Positions 6,019 through 12,871 of a DNA stretch of 17,949 nt are shown here, in pieces. Positions within the stretch are counted from its first letter, which is position 1, and each line of letters starts with the position of its first letter. The stretch comes from JANJUB01 sp964586225 (lineage in GTDB: Bacteria; Armatimonadota; Fimbriimonadia; Fimbriimonadales; Fimbriimonadaceae). Position numbers and translations under genes: made by a program. Below the pieces are notes generated by a model that worked only from the letters and a program-made list of their open reading frames with translations, was not told the origin of the DNA and searched no databases. Where the stretch lies: NCBI GenBank assembly GCA_964586225.1, contig CAZPHD010000058.1:1-17949 (forward strand), given 5' to 3'.

Positions 6019-6891
6019 CTAAACACTTATACGCTTGCGAACCGGTTCCCGCACCGCCAGCAGGCTGCAAAGTCCACCAAAGAGCATGCCCGCAGTCCCA
6101 AGAATGCCCAAGGCGAGGAGCGTTGGAAACGTCGTCGTCGCGCTTACGATCGCCAGTTCCTTGAGCTGTTGGACAATGGCTTGCTGCGCGGCAAAGATCA
6201 GGAGAGTTGCCGTCCATCCGCCCAACAGCCCCTGAATCATGCCCTCGAGGATGAACGGCACCCGGATGGTGGTCCGTGAGGCACCGACCAGCTCCATGAT
6301 ACGGACCTCGCGCCAGCGAGCCAGGATATTCATGCGGATTGCGTTGTAGATCAGGATCCCCGAGGTCAAGATGAGCAGACCACCAACGAACGTCGCGAGC
6401 CATCGCAAGAACCCCATCAGTTGCTGCATGAATTGCTGCTCCTCTTGCATGTATTCAGCCGTATCCACGCGGGGAAGTTGTCGAATTTTGGCAACCACGT
6501 TCGGTGCCTCAGAAAGGTCAGTCAGGATAACCTTAAACGAGTGTGGAAACGGATTGTCGAGGAACGCAACATCCGGCGTGAGTTCAATCTGTCGCTTCCA
6601 TTCGATGTCGCGCGGGACCCAGCGGGCTTCTTTGACTCCGCTGATCGCCCGGATTTCCTTAGCAACCTCAGAGACTTGCTCTTGGTTGAGGTTGTCACGC
6701 AGCCACACCCGAAGCTCAAAGCGACCCGACATTTCGTTCGCCGCCGCGTTCATGCGCATGAGCGCGTATCCCAGTCCACCAAGGAGAAACAGGGCCACCG
6801 CCAGCGTGCTGATAGCAGCAAACGACATCAGCCAGTTTCGGCGCATCGCGGTCAGCGCCTCCGTGACCAGAAACTCGACGCGATCAAGCAT
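6019..6891 (-). CDS. ftsX: cell division protein FtsX
   Basis: 290 residues. Seen: a short cytoplasmic N-terminus, a first membrane segment (about 18-42, SFAAISTLAVALFLLGGLGY), an extracytoplasmic domain (about 45-165) with ELRVWLRDNLNQEQ and GVKEARWV, then three membrane segments. The segment WREVRIMELVGAS lies between TM2 and TM3. This is the standard four-TM FtsX topology, and RWREVRIMELVGAS is the family hallmark. The frame is open to 6999, but ATG 6891 fits the family N-terminus (MLDRVEFLVTEALTAMRRNW) and overlaps the ftsE end by eight bases (ATGCTTGA). Known: FtsX pairs with FtsE and passes conformational change through the membrane to a wall hydrolase. The stop abuts the start region of the M23 gene, so the three genes form one transcription unit. 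Confidence 0.93.
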   Translation of the reverse strand: MLDRVEFLVTEALTAMRRNWLMSFAAISTLAVALFLLGGLGYALMRMNAAANEMSGRFELRVWLRDNLNQEQVSEVAKEIRAISGVKEARWVPRDIEWKRQIELTPDVAFLDNPFPHSFKVILTDLSEAPNVVAKIRQLPRVDTAEYMQEEQQFMQQLMGFLRWLATFVGGLLILTSGILIYNAIRMNILARWREVRIMELVGASRTTIRVPFILEGMIQGLLGGWTATLLIFAAQQAIVQQLKELAIVSATTTFPTLLALGILGTAGMLFGGLCSLLAVREPVRKRISV

Positions 6892-7735
6892 GAGGTGGCA
6901 CCTCCGTTTCGAAGTCCTCGTCGAGGGGGATGGGGCCTTCAAACTCTTCGGGTGGTTCCGGTTCAAGGATCGGATGATCGGGCGGCGTCGGCTCGTCATC
7001 CCAGCCTGCCGCCACGTGCTCGGCGATCGCGTTCATGGGGGTGGCGTCTGGCGTCACATCCGAAACGACTCGGCCGGCCTGCATGGTCACGACGCGCATC
7101 GACATCCGCTCGACGACCATTTGATCGTGCGTGGCAACAATCACTGTGGTGCCTCGGCGATTCAACTCCATCAGGATTTCCATGATCTCCCACGAGTGCT
7201 CAGGGTCGAGATTGCCCGTCGGTTCATCCGCGAGGAGGAGGGGAGGATTGTTGATGAGGGCGCGCCCAATTGCCACGCGCTGCTGCTCGCCTCCCGACAG
7301 CTGGTGCGGAAACGCGTCGGCCCGATGGCCAATATGGACCCGCTCGAGAATCTCCGGAACGCGGCGACGGACGTCGCGGCGGGTCGCCCCGATGGCACGC
7401 ATGGCATAAGCGACGTTCTCATACACGCGCTTTCTTGGCAGCAACGCAAAGTCTTGAGGCACGATGCCCATCTCGCGGCGAAGCATAGGAACCTCGCGAT
7501 CGCCAATCTCGCCCACGCTACGACCCCAAAGGTGAACCATGCCGTTCGTCGGCTTCACTTCACGCGAAAGCAGCTTCAGCAATGTGCTCTTGCCGGTGCC
7601 GGTTTTGCCCATCAAGAACACAAACTCACCTCGAGATATCGTCAGTGAGACACCTCGGAGTGCGTAGACGTACTCCGAATACTTCACTTCGACGTTGCCG
7701 AAGACGATATGGTCGGTCGAGGGAGATGGGTTCAA
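6884..7735 (-). CDS. ftsE: cell division ATP-binding protein FtsE with acidic C-terminal tail
   Basis: 283 residues from TTG 7735. Seen: Walker A GKTGTGKST (about 43-51), Q-loop VPQDF (Q94), signature LSGGEQQR (146-153), Walker B LLLADEPTGNLD (167-178) and H-loop ATHD (H203). YALRGVSLTI before Walker A is typical of FtsE. Known: FtsE hydrolyses ATP in the cytoplasm and drives FtsX. The frame stays open to 7861, but that part overlaps the divergent ispE, so the TTG is the best start; no clear Shine-Dalgarno precedes it. Odd: most FtsE proteins end near residue 220-230. This one has about 40 extra residues (245-283), strongly acidic and proline-rich (EPEPPEEFEGPIPLDEDFE), which might bind a division partner. 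Confidence 0.9.
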   Translation of the reverse strand: MNPSPSTDHIVFGNVEVKYSEYVYALRGVSLTISRGEFVFLMGKTGTGKSTLLKLLSREVKPTNGMVHLWGRSVGEIGDREVPMLRREMGIVPQDFALLPRKRVYENVAYAMRAIGATRRDVRRRVPEILERVHIGHRADAFPHQLSGGEQQRVAIGRALINNPPLLLADEPTGNLDPEHSWEIMEILMELNRRGTTVIVATHDQMVVERMSMRVVTMQAGRVVSDVTPDATPMNAIAEHVAAGWDDEPTPPDHPILEPEPPEEFEGPIPLDEDFETEVPPHA

Positions 7736-7783
7736 AACAGATAGACTTAGATTCAGGAGGTTACCCCGCTCACCATCACACCC
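7736..7783. promoter_or_regulatory. divergent ftsE/ispE intergenic region
   Basis: Only 48 bases separate the proposed ftsE TTG and the ispE ATG, so it must contain or overlap both promoters. A perfect AGGAGG on the plus strand (7755-7760) lies 23 bases before the ispE ATG, too far for ordinary use, and no in-frame ATG, GTG or TTG lies between. I see no convincing -35/-10 pair. Confidence 0.35.
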
Positions 7784-8614
7784 ATGATTCTGCGTGCCCT
7801 TTGTCCCGCGAAAGTGAATCCATTTTTGGCCGTTGGCCCGGTCGACTCGCGCGGCTATCATCCGCTACGCACGATCTTCCAAGCGATATCGCTGTTCGAC
7901 GAGGTGACTGTCGAGACGTGCTCGGAGGCGGACGCGGCGATCACGAGTGACTGGCCCGACTTGCCCGAGCGGAATACCCTTCGCAAGACGCTTGAGTTCG
8001 CGTCGGAGTATGCCCAGCTTCCACCGTTGCGAATCCATCTGACCAAGCGAATCCCCAGCGAAGCAGGGCTCGGCGGCGGTAGTTCGGATGCCGCCGGATT
8101 GTTGCGGCTCTTGCCCCAGCTTTCGTTGGGTCGGATTTCCCCCGAGTTGCTCGCCGATATTGCCCTCGCGGTCGGTGCCGATGTGCCGTTCTTCTTGGTC
8201 GGCGGAAGAGCTCAAGCCGAGGGGTACGGCGAGATACTCACTCCCTTGCCAGACCTGGCGGAAAGGCAGTGGCTCGTGGTGCTCAAGCCAGACGTGGGCT
8301 GCGCCACGGGAGCGGCGTATGCGCGCCTTGATGAGCGGCCGTATCCTTGGCGCGAGTTTCCCAAGGGTGACGAACTCTACAACGACTTCGAACGAGTCAT
8401 GCCCTGTGACTGTGATGACTGGCAAGAGCGGCTGCTCACGCATGGGGCGCGGGATGTGCTTCTCGCCGGTTCAGGGAGTTCGATCTTTGGCCGATTTGAA
8501 CGAGAAGCGGCGGCCGAACAAGCAGCCCAAGGATTGCGTGCGGAAAAGGCTCGCCACGTTTGGGTTTGCCATACGCTGACGCGATCGGAAAGCCTGGCAA
8601 TTTACACCCTCTAG
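7784..8614 (+). CDS. ispE: 4-(cytidine-5'-diphospho)-2-C-methyl-D-erythritol kinase
   Basis: 276 residues, the full length for the family. Seen: CPAKVNPFL at the N-terminus (catalytic Lys10), the GHMP-kinase ATP loop GLGGGSSDAA (about 95-104), GADVPFFLVGGRA with catalytic Asp133, GYGEILTPLP, NDFE (about 200-203) and the C-terminal LLAGSGSSIFGRF (about 226-238). Known: IspE phosphorylates CDP-methylerythritol in the MEP (non-mevalonate) isoprenoid pathway in the cytoplasm, so this organism probably makes isoprenoids by that route. The ATG at 7784 gives the conserved N-terminus exactly. It is divergent from ftsE and followed 29 bases later by a small unknown gene on the same strand. Confidence 0.95.
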   Translation: MILRALCPAKVNPFLAVGPVDSRGYHPLRTIFQAISLFDEVTVETCSEADAAITSDWPDLPERNTLRKTLEFASEYAQLPPLRIHLTKRIPSEAGLGGGSSDAAGLLRLLPQLSLGRISPELLADIALAVGADVPFFLVGGRAQAEGYGEILTPLPDLAERQWLVVLKPDVGCATGAAYARLDERPYPWREFPKGDELYNDFERVMPCDCDDWQERLLTHGARDVLLAGSGSSIFGRFEREAAAEQAAQGLRAEKARHVWVCHTLTRSESLAIYTL

Positions 8615-8643
8615 TTTTTGGCGATCCCGCCGATACAGCAAGT

Positions 8644-8889
8644 ATGCGCCCGCATCTAGCCGTGGTTACCGGAATCGACCCGCGAGTTACCGAGCAGTTC
8701 CTGCTCCAACAACCCGCGGTGATCGATGCCTCGGTTTGGTACGACCGAGGTCGTCTACATGCCGAAGTCGAGATTCTCGAGGGGTCGACAACCCCGGACT
8801 CGCTCCTCAAGCAGTGCGTCGTGGCCCTCGGTCCGAATCAAGCTCCTAAGGACATCACGCTCGTCTGCGCGCGCCCACGTGCGGCGTAG
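8644..8889 (+). CDS. hypothetical 81-residue protein
   Basis: An ATG at 8644 gives 81 residues; the frame is also open upstream into the ispE end. I do not recognise it with confidence. The pattern QQPAVIDASVWYDRGRLHAEVEI followed by a short helix and LGPNQAPKDITLV resembles the small C-terminal lid domain of acyl/aryl-CoA ligases (AMP-binding C domain), or a stand-alone alpha/beta fold of that kind. The conserved ligase lysine is not evident. There are no membrane segments or signal peptide. It lies 29 bases after ispE on the same strand and could be co-transcribed. No clear Shine-Dalgarno precedes the ATG, so the start is uncertain. Confidence 0.5.
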   Translation: MRPHLAVVTGIDPRVTEQFLLQQPAVIDASVWYDRGRLHAEVEILEGSTTPDSLLKQCVVALGPNQAPKDITLVCARPRAA

Positions 8890-9001
8890 GCATTAGCTAC
8901 GGTTGCTCGGACGGGCAGGGGTTTGCACAAGTCCGGGTTTGGAAGTCACGCGCGTCCGGTCACGGCCCCGCATATCCTCTTCAGCCCCTGTACGCTTCGA
9001 T
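8890..9001. other. convergent intergenic region
   Basis: 112 bases between the ends of two converging genes. It is GC-rich, with only a weak CGGAC/GTCCG pair (near 8908 and 8932) and a direct GTCACG repeat. I see no terminator with a T-run here. Confidence 0.4.
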
Positions 9002-10525
9002 TTAGCGCTGCGAGATCGTCGTAGCGTGCGAAGCCTCGACCGGAGCCGTCTCCGTTGGCCCGAGTAGGAACCGCTGAACCGGTGTCACCAGAATGCCAAC
9101 CAGAATCACGCCTGCCATGCACAGGACGCCCGTTGCACGCAACGCTGGCGACATCTGAAGGGCCGGCCGCTCGCTCTCGTTCTCGTTCACGAACGCCGCG
9201 CGCGCGATCTGCAGGTAGTACGCGATTGATAGGATGCTGCCCACCGCCAACACGATCGCGAGTGGCGTCAGCCCGGCCGAAACCGCATCCTGGAAGATGA
9301 AGAACTTGCCAAAAAAGCCTGCCGACGGCGGAATGCCAATCAGCGACACCATGAACACAACCAACAGCACTGCCGCTAGGCGATCACGCTGCCAGAGGCC
9401 GTTCAGGTGTTCGATCCGCGTGTGTTCTTTTGCACCTTGCGAGATCAGCGAGATCACCGCGAAAGCACCAATCGTCATGAAGGTGTAGCTGAGCAAGTAG
9501 TACGCCGTGGTGCCGATGCCCACCTTGTCGGGAGCGTTCACATATGACAACAAGCCCACCAACAGGTAGCCCGCATGGGCAATGCTCGAGTATCCGAGCA
9601 CGCGCTTGACGTCTTTCTGCACCAGCGCCACCGCGTTGCCCACGATCATCGTCAACATCGCGATCGCCATCATCGCCGGCATCCACTCGGCCTTCATCGG
9701 ATCCGCCGCCACCAGTAGCCGGAACAGCGCCGCAATCGCGCCGATCTTCGAGATCACGGCCATGAAGGCGGTCACGTTCGTCGGGGCACCCTGATAGACG
9801 TCAGGCGTCCATTGGTGGAACGGCACCAGCGCCGCTTTGAATCCGAGACCCACCAACATCATACCGATGCCAAACAGCAACAACACCTTTGAAGCCTGGT
9901 TGCCCGTGAGTCCGTTCACGAGATGGGTCAGATCGAGCGATCCGGTAGCCCCATAAAACATTGCAATGCCGTAGAGCAAGAAGCCCGAAGCAAACGCGCC
10001 GAGTAAGAAATACTTGAGCGACGATTCTTCCGACTTGAGCTCAGCCCTCGCCAACCCCGCCAAAACGTAAAGTGAGATCGAGAGAATCTCAAGCCCGAGG
10101 AAGATCACGAGCAGGTTGTTCGACGTCGCCATGATCATGGCCCCGCCCGTGGACCAGAGCGCCAGCGGATAGAACTCCCCGAAAGCGATCCGGCGCGAAC
10201 GCAAATAGGTCTCACTGAACAAGAATGTCAGCGCACATCCCAAGACGAGAAGCAACTGACAGATCAGCCCGAACTGGTCGCGTAGCAGCATGTTCAGAAG
10301 CGTAAGCTTCCCCGGCTGGCCAAACTGCGCGATCGTCAACACTGCAGAAATCGCAAGTCCCGCTAGGGAGGTCACCACAATTGCATTGTTGTTCTTCTTT
10401 GGCCGAAGGATCTCTATAATGAGCGCGACCATGCCGGTCAGCATCACTACAAGGATCGGCATGATCATCGCAAAGTCGATATCACGCGCGGTCGGGACAG
10501 GAAAAGCGGCATTAAACTCAGGCAT
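9002..10525 (-). CDS. nuoN: NADH-quinone oxidoreductase subunit N
   Basis: 507 residues, an antiporter-like membrane subunit of complex I. Seen: about 14 hydrophobic helices; GLEILSISLYVLAGLAR with the conserved Glu of TM5; SEESSLKYFLLGAFASGFLLYG; the lysine helix with VPFHQWTPDVYQGAPTNVTAF; VLGYSSIAHAGYLLVG; and IPPSAGFFGKFFIF. Known: NuoN is one of three pump-like subunits of the proton-translocating arm. The ATG at 10525 overlaps the previous gene by eight bases (ATGCCTGA), so it is coupled to the UroD-like gene instead of directly to nuoM. It is the last gene of the cluster. The polar C-terminal tail (about 20 residues after the final helix) is unremarkable. Confidence 0.96.
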   Translation of the reverse strand: MPEFNAAFPVPTARDIDFAMIMPILVVMLTGMVALIIEILRPKKNNNAIVVTSLAGLAISAVLTIAQFGQPGKLTLLNMLLRDQFGLICQLLLVLGCALTFLFSETYLRSRRIAFGEFYPLALWSTGGAMIMATSNNLLVIFLGLEILSISLYVLAGLARAELKSEESSLKYFLLGAFASGFLLYGIAMFYGATGSLDLTHLVNGLTGNQASKVLLLFGIGMMLVGLGFKAALVPFHQWTPDVYQGAPTNVTAFMAVISKIGAIAALFRLLVAADPMKAEWMPAMMAIAMLTMIVGNAVALVQKDVKRVLGYSSIAHAGYLLVGLLSYVNAPDKVGIGTTAYYLLSYTFMTIGAFAVISLISQGAKEHTRIEHLNGLWQRDRLAAVLLVVFMVSLIGIPPSAGFFGKFFIFQDAVSAGLTPLAIVLAVGSILSIAYYLQIARAAFVNENESERPALQMSPALRATGVLCMAGVILVGILVTPVQRFLLGPTETAPVEASHATTISQR

Positions 10526-11165
10526 TCGCGCGTGCTTCCTCCAGTGTCAGCCACCGCTCCAACTTGGTGAAGCGGTCAGCAAGCAATAGGTCGGCCGTCG
10601 GATCTTCGGCCGCGAGCGGCCCCGGGCGCAGCGAGCGCATCCTCGCGACCGACACATCGGACTTGTCAATGTCCCACGCGAAGAACGCGGCGGGCAGGTC
10701 GCTCACAAAATCCATGTAGGCATCTTCGCCAGCGTCGATGAACAAAGCACTTGGCGTTTCGGATACTTCGGCAAGGAGTTCGCGGTCGCGTTCCAGGTAG
10801 TAGCCTCCGTATTGCATCGGCGTTGTCTGACTCGGCTCGGCACCTATGAGGCGGTAGAACACGCCGTCAGCCCCGGAATCCAGGGCGGCGCGGATGGCCT
10901 CGCGTGTCTTCTCGACCAGTTCGTCCAACTTCTGATTGCCGGCCTCAGGGTCCGTGTAGATCAACTCGTTCAGATTGACGCCTTCCGCCTGGGCAAGCCC
11001 AAACGGATTGAGCACCTCGACCAATGTCAAGCGCTCTTCGTCTCGAACCCCCGGCGCCCGCAACACGCGAACGTCCGACCGAGGATCGTCATCCAAGATC
11101 ATCAGCGGCTTGCGACCACCAGTGTTTCCGCTCGCCAGCGCAAGCATGCGTTCGCGGCCTGTCAA
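10518..11165 (-). CDS. uroporphyrinogen decarboxylase-like protein, shortened, inside the nuo operon
   Basis: 215 residues from TTG 11165, overlapping the nuoM stop as TTGA. The start is supported because MTGRERMLAL matches the usual opening of UroD-superfamily proteins (M-T-x-R-E-R-x-L-A). Seen: EKTREAIRAALDSGADGVFYRL, then an ERDRELL helix, SALFIDAGEDAYMDFV and AAFFAWDIDKSDV. These resemble the second half of the UroD barrel, where an Ala-Gly-Ala-Asp-Gly turn and a hydrophobic strand ending in W-D recur. Known members are about 340-380 residues and decarboxylate uroporphyrinogen or transfer methyl groups from corrinoids. This one is much shorter, and I cannot see the residues needed for decarboxylation. 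Inferred: a divergent member of unknown function, perhaps an assembly factor or simply a passenger. No membrane segments. Confidence 0.6.
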   Translation of the reverse strand: MTGRERMLALASGNTGGRKPLMILDDDPRSDVRVLRAPGVRDEERLTLVEVLNPFGLAQAEGVNLNELIYTDPEAGNQKLDELVEKTREAIRAALDSGADGVFYRLIGAEPSQTTPMQYGGYYLERDRELLAEVSETPSALFIDAGEDAYMDFVSDLPAAFFAWDIDKSDVSVARMRSLRPGPLAAEDPTADLLLADRFTKLERWLTLEEARANA

Positions 11166-12871
11166 GGCATTTCCTCCGGGAGAGCGATCGCCGCGGCCGC
11201 TTTGGGACGTTGGGCAAAGTCGGTCGCATACTGCGGCGTGAAGTGCAGGTTCGCCGGGGCGACGATTTCCTGTTTGTCGCCGGTATTGCGGACGAGATTT
11301 CCGTTCTCGCCGATCTCAAGCTGAGCGTCCTTCCACGAAGGTCGCTGACCGACCGGGTTGAGCGCCATCATTCTCGTCGCGCCGATCGACTTCTCCATCG
11401 GCTTCAGGAACGTGTTCGGATAGAAGCCACCCCAGAAGATCAGCACCACCAGCGGCGCACACATCGCGATCTCCCATGGCTTGATGTCCTTCAGCCGCTG
11501 GTTCTCTGGGTTGTTATTCGGCCCGTAGAACATCTTCTGGAACATCCACAGTAGGTACACCGCCGCGAGGATCACACCGATTCCCGCTAGCACCGCAAAT
11601 CCGACGTTGAGCCCAAACATGCCGTTATAGCTCGCTTCAAATGCCCCAATCAGGGCCATGAATTCGCCGATGAACCCGTTTGTGCCGGGTAAGCCCACCG
11701 AACTCAGCATGACGATCAGGAAGATCGCCGCGTAAATGGGCATCTGGGCCTTCAGGCCGCCGAAGTCGCTAAACATGCGCGTATGGCGGCGCTCGTAAAT
11801 CAAACCGATGAGCAAGAAGAGTGCACCCGTGCTGATGCCGTGGTTCAGCTGTTGCATGGAGCCACCGAGCAAGCCCGTATAGCTGAGCGAGAAAATGCCG
11901 AGCAACACAAAGCCCATGTGCGCGACCGAGCTGTAGGCCACGAGCTTCTTCACGTCCGGCTGGATCGCCGCGACAATCGCCCCATAGAGGATGCCGATCA
12001 CGGCCAGCGTCATCATGTACGGCACCATCTGTGGCAGCACGTCCGGGAAGAACGGCAACACGAACCGGAGGAACCCGTACGTGCCCATCTTCAGAAGGAC
12101 GCCGGCCAGGATGACCGAACCGGCCGTGGGCGCCTCAACGTGCGCATCGGGCAACCACGTGTGGAACGGGAACGCGGGACATTTCACCAAGAACGCGATG
12201 GAGAACGCCCAGAAGAGCCACGCCTGCAGGTGCATGCCCATTTGCCACAGACTGCCGTTGGCGATGTTGGCTTGAACTTCGATGATGTCGAACGACCACG
12301 CTCCCGTCACCTTCGAGTTCAGATAGGCCATCGTGATCATGCCGATCAGCATGAAGATGGAGCCCGCAAACGTGTAGATGAAGAACTTGAGCCCGGCGTA
12401 GGTTCGTCGCTCGCCACCCCAGATGGAGATGAGCAACCACATCGGTACCAAAGACGCCTCGAAGAACGTGTAGAACAGGATCATGTCGAGACTGGTGAAC
12501 ACGCCGAGCATGGCGGTCTCCAGAATCAACATCGCGATCATGTACGGCTTCACGCGCTTGTCCACGTAGAAGCTGAACCACAGCGCGATCACGGTCAGGA
12601 ACGTGGTCAGCACCAGCAACCAAATGCTGATCCCGTCGACGCCCATCTTGTAGCCGATGCCCGCCCGCTCAATCCACGGCAGACTCTCGACGAGTTGGAA
12701 GTGGAACGTATTCGAATCAAACTTCGAGAAGACAACCAGACTCGAAAGGAAGGCCACGACGCTCGCACCCAGCGCCGTGTAACGGATCGCCCGCAGGTTG
12801 TTCTCAGGCAGAAACGCCAAGAGAAGCGCACCAAGCGCCGGAAGGAAGACGGTTAGCGACAACAAGCCCAT
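11162..12871 (-). CDS. nuoM: NADH-quinone oxidoreductase subunit M
   Basis: 569 residues. Seen: about 14 hydrophobic helices; FYTFFEASLVPMWLLISIWG with the conserved TM5 Glu; LVKCPAFPFHTWLPDAHVEA with the TM7 Lys; APTAGSVILAGVLLKMGTYG; SVAHMGFVLLGIF; and NHGISTGALFLLIGLIYER. These define NuoM in the antiporter-like trio of complex I. The ATG shares one base with the nuoL stop (TAATG) and has AGGAGG six bases upstream. Odd: after the last helix (GGFYPNTFL) there are about 80 further residues, polar and then Ala-rich (QLEIGENGNLVRNTGD, ending IALPEEMP), longer than the tail of typical NuoM. It is followed by the UroD-like gene with a four-base overlap. Confidence 0.96.
   Translation of the reverse strand: MGLLSLTVFLPALGALLLAFLPENNLRAIRYTALGASVVAFLSSLVVFSKFDSNTFHFQLVESLPWIERAGIGYKMGVDGISIWLLVLTTFLTVIALWFSFYVDKRVKPYMIAMLILETAMLGVFTSLDMILFYTFFEASLVPMWLLISIWGGERRTYAGLKFFIYTFAGSIFMLIGMITMAYLNSKVTGAWSFDIIEVQANIANGSLWQMGMHLQAWLFWAFSIAFLVKCPAFPFHTWLPDAHVEAPTAGSVILAGVLLKMGTYGFLRFVLPFFPDVLPQMVPYMMTLAVIGILYGAIVAAIQPDVKKLVAYSSVAHMGFVLLGIFSLSYTGLLGGSMQQLNHGISTGALFLLIGLIYERRHTRMFSDFGGLKAQMPIYAAIFLIVMLSSVGLPGTNGFIGEFMALIGAFEASYNGMFGLNVGFAVLAGIGVILAAVYLLWMFQKMFYGPNNNPENQRLKDIKPWEIAMCAPLVVLIFWGGFYPNTFLKPMEKSIGATRMMALNPVGQRPSWKDAQLEIGENGNLVRNTGDKQEIVAPANLHFTPQYATDFAQRPKAAAAIALPEEMP

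Noticed and set aside
6371..7648. 425-residue open frame on the plus strand opposite ftsX and ftsE
   Set aside because: It spans two well-supported genes in antisense and shows no domain.
11783..12856. 357-residue open frame on the plus strand opposite nuoM
   Set aside because: Antisense shadow of nuoM, with repetitive Arg/His/Glu composition and no start context.
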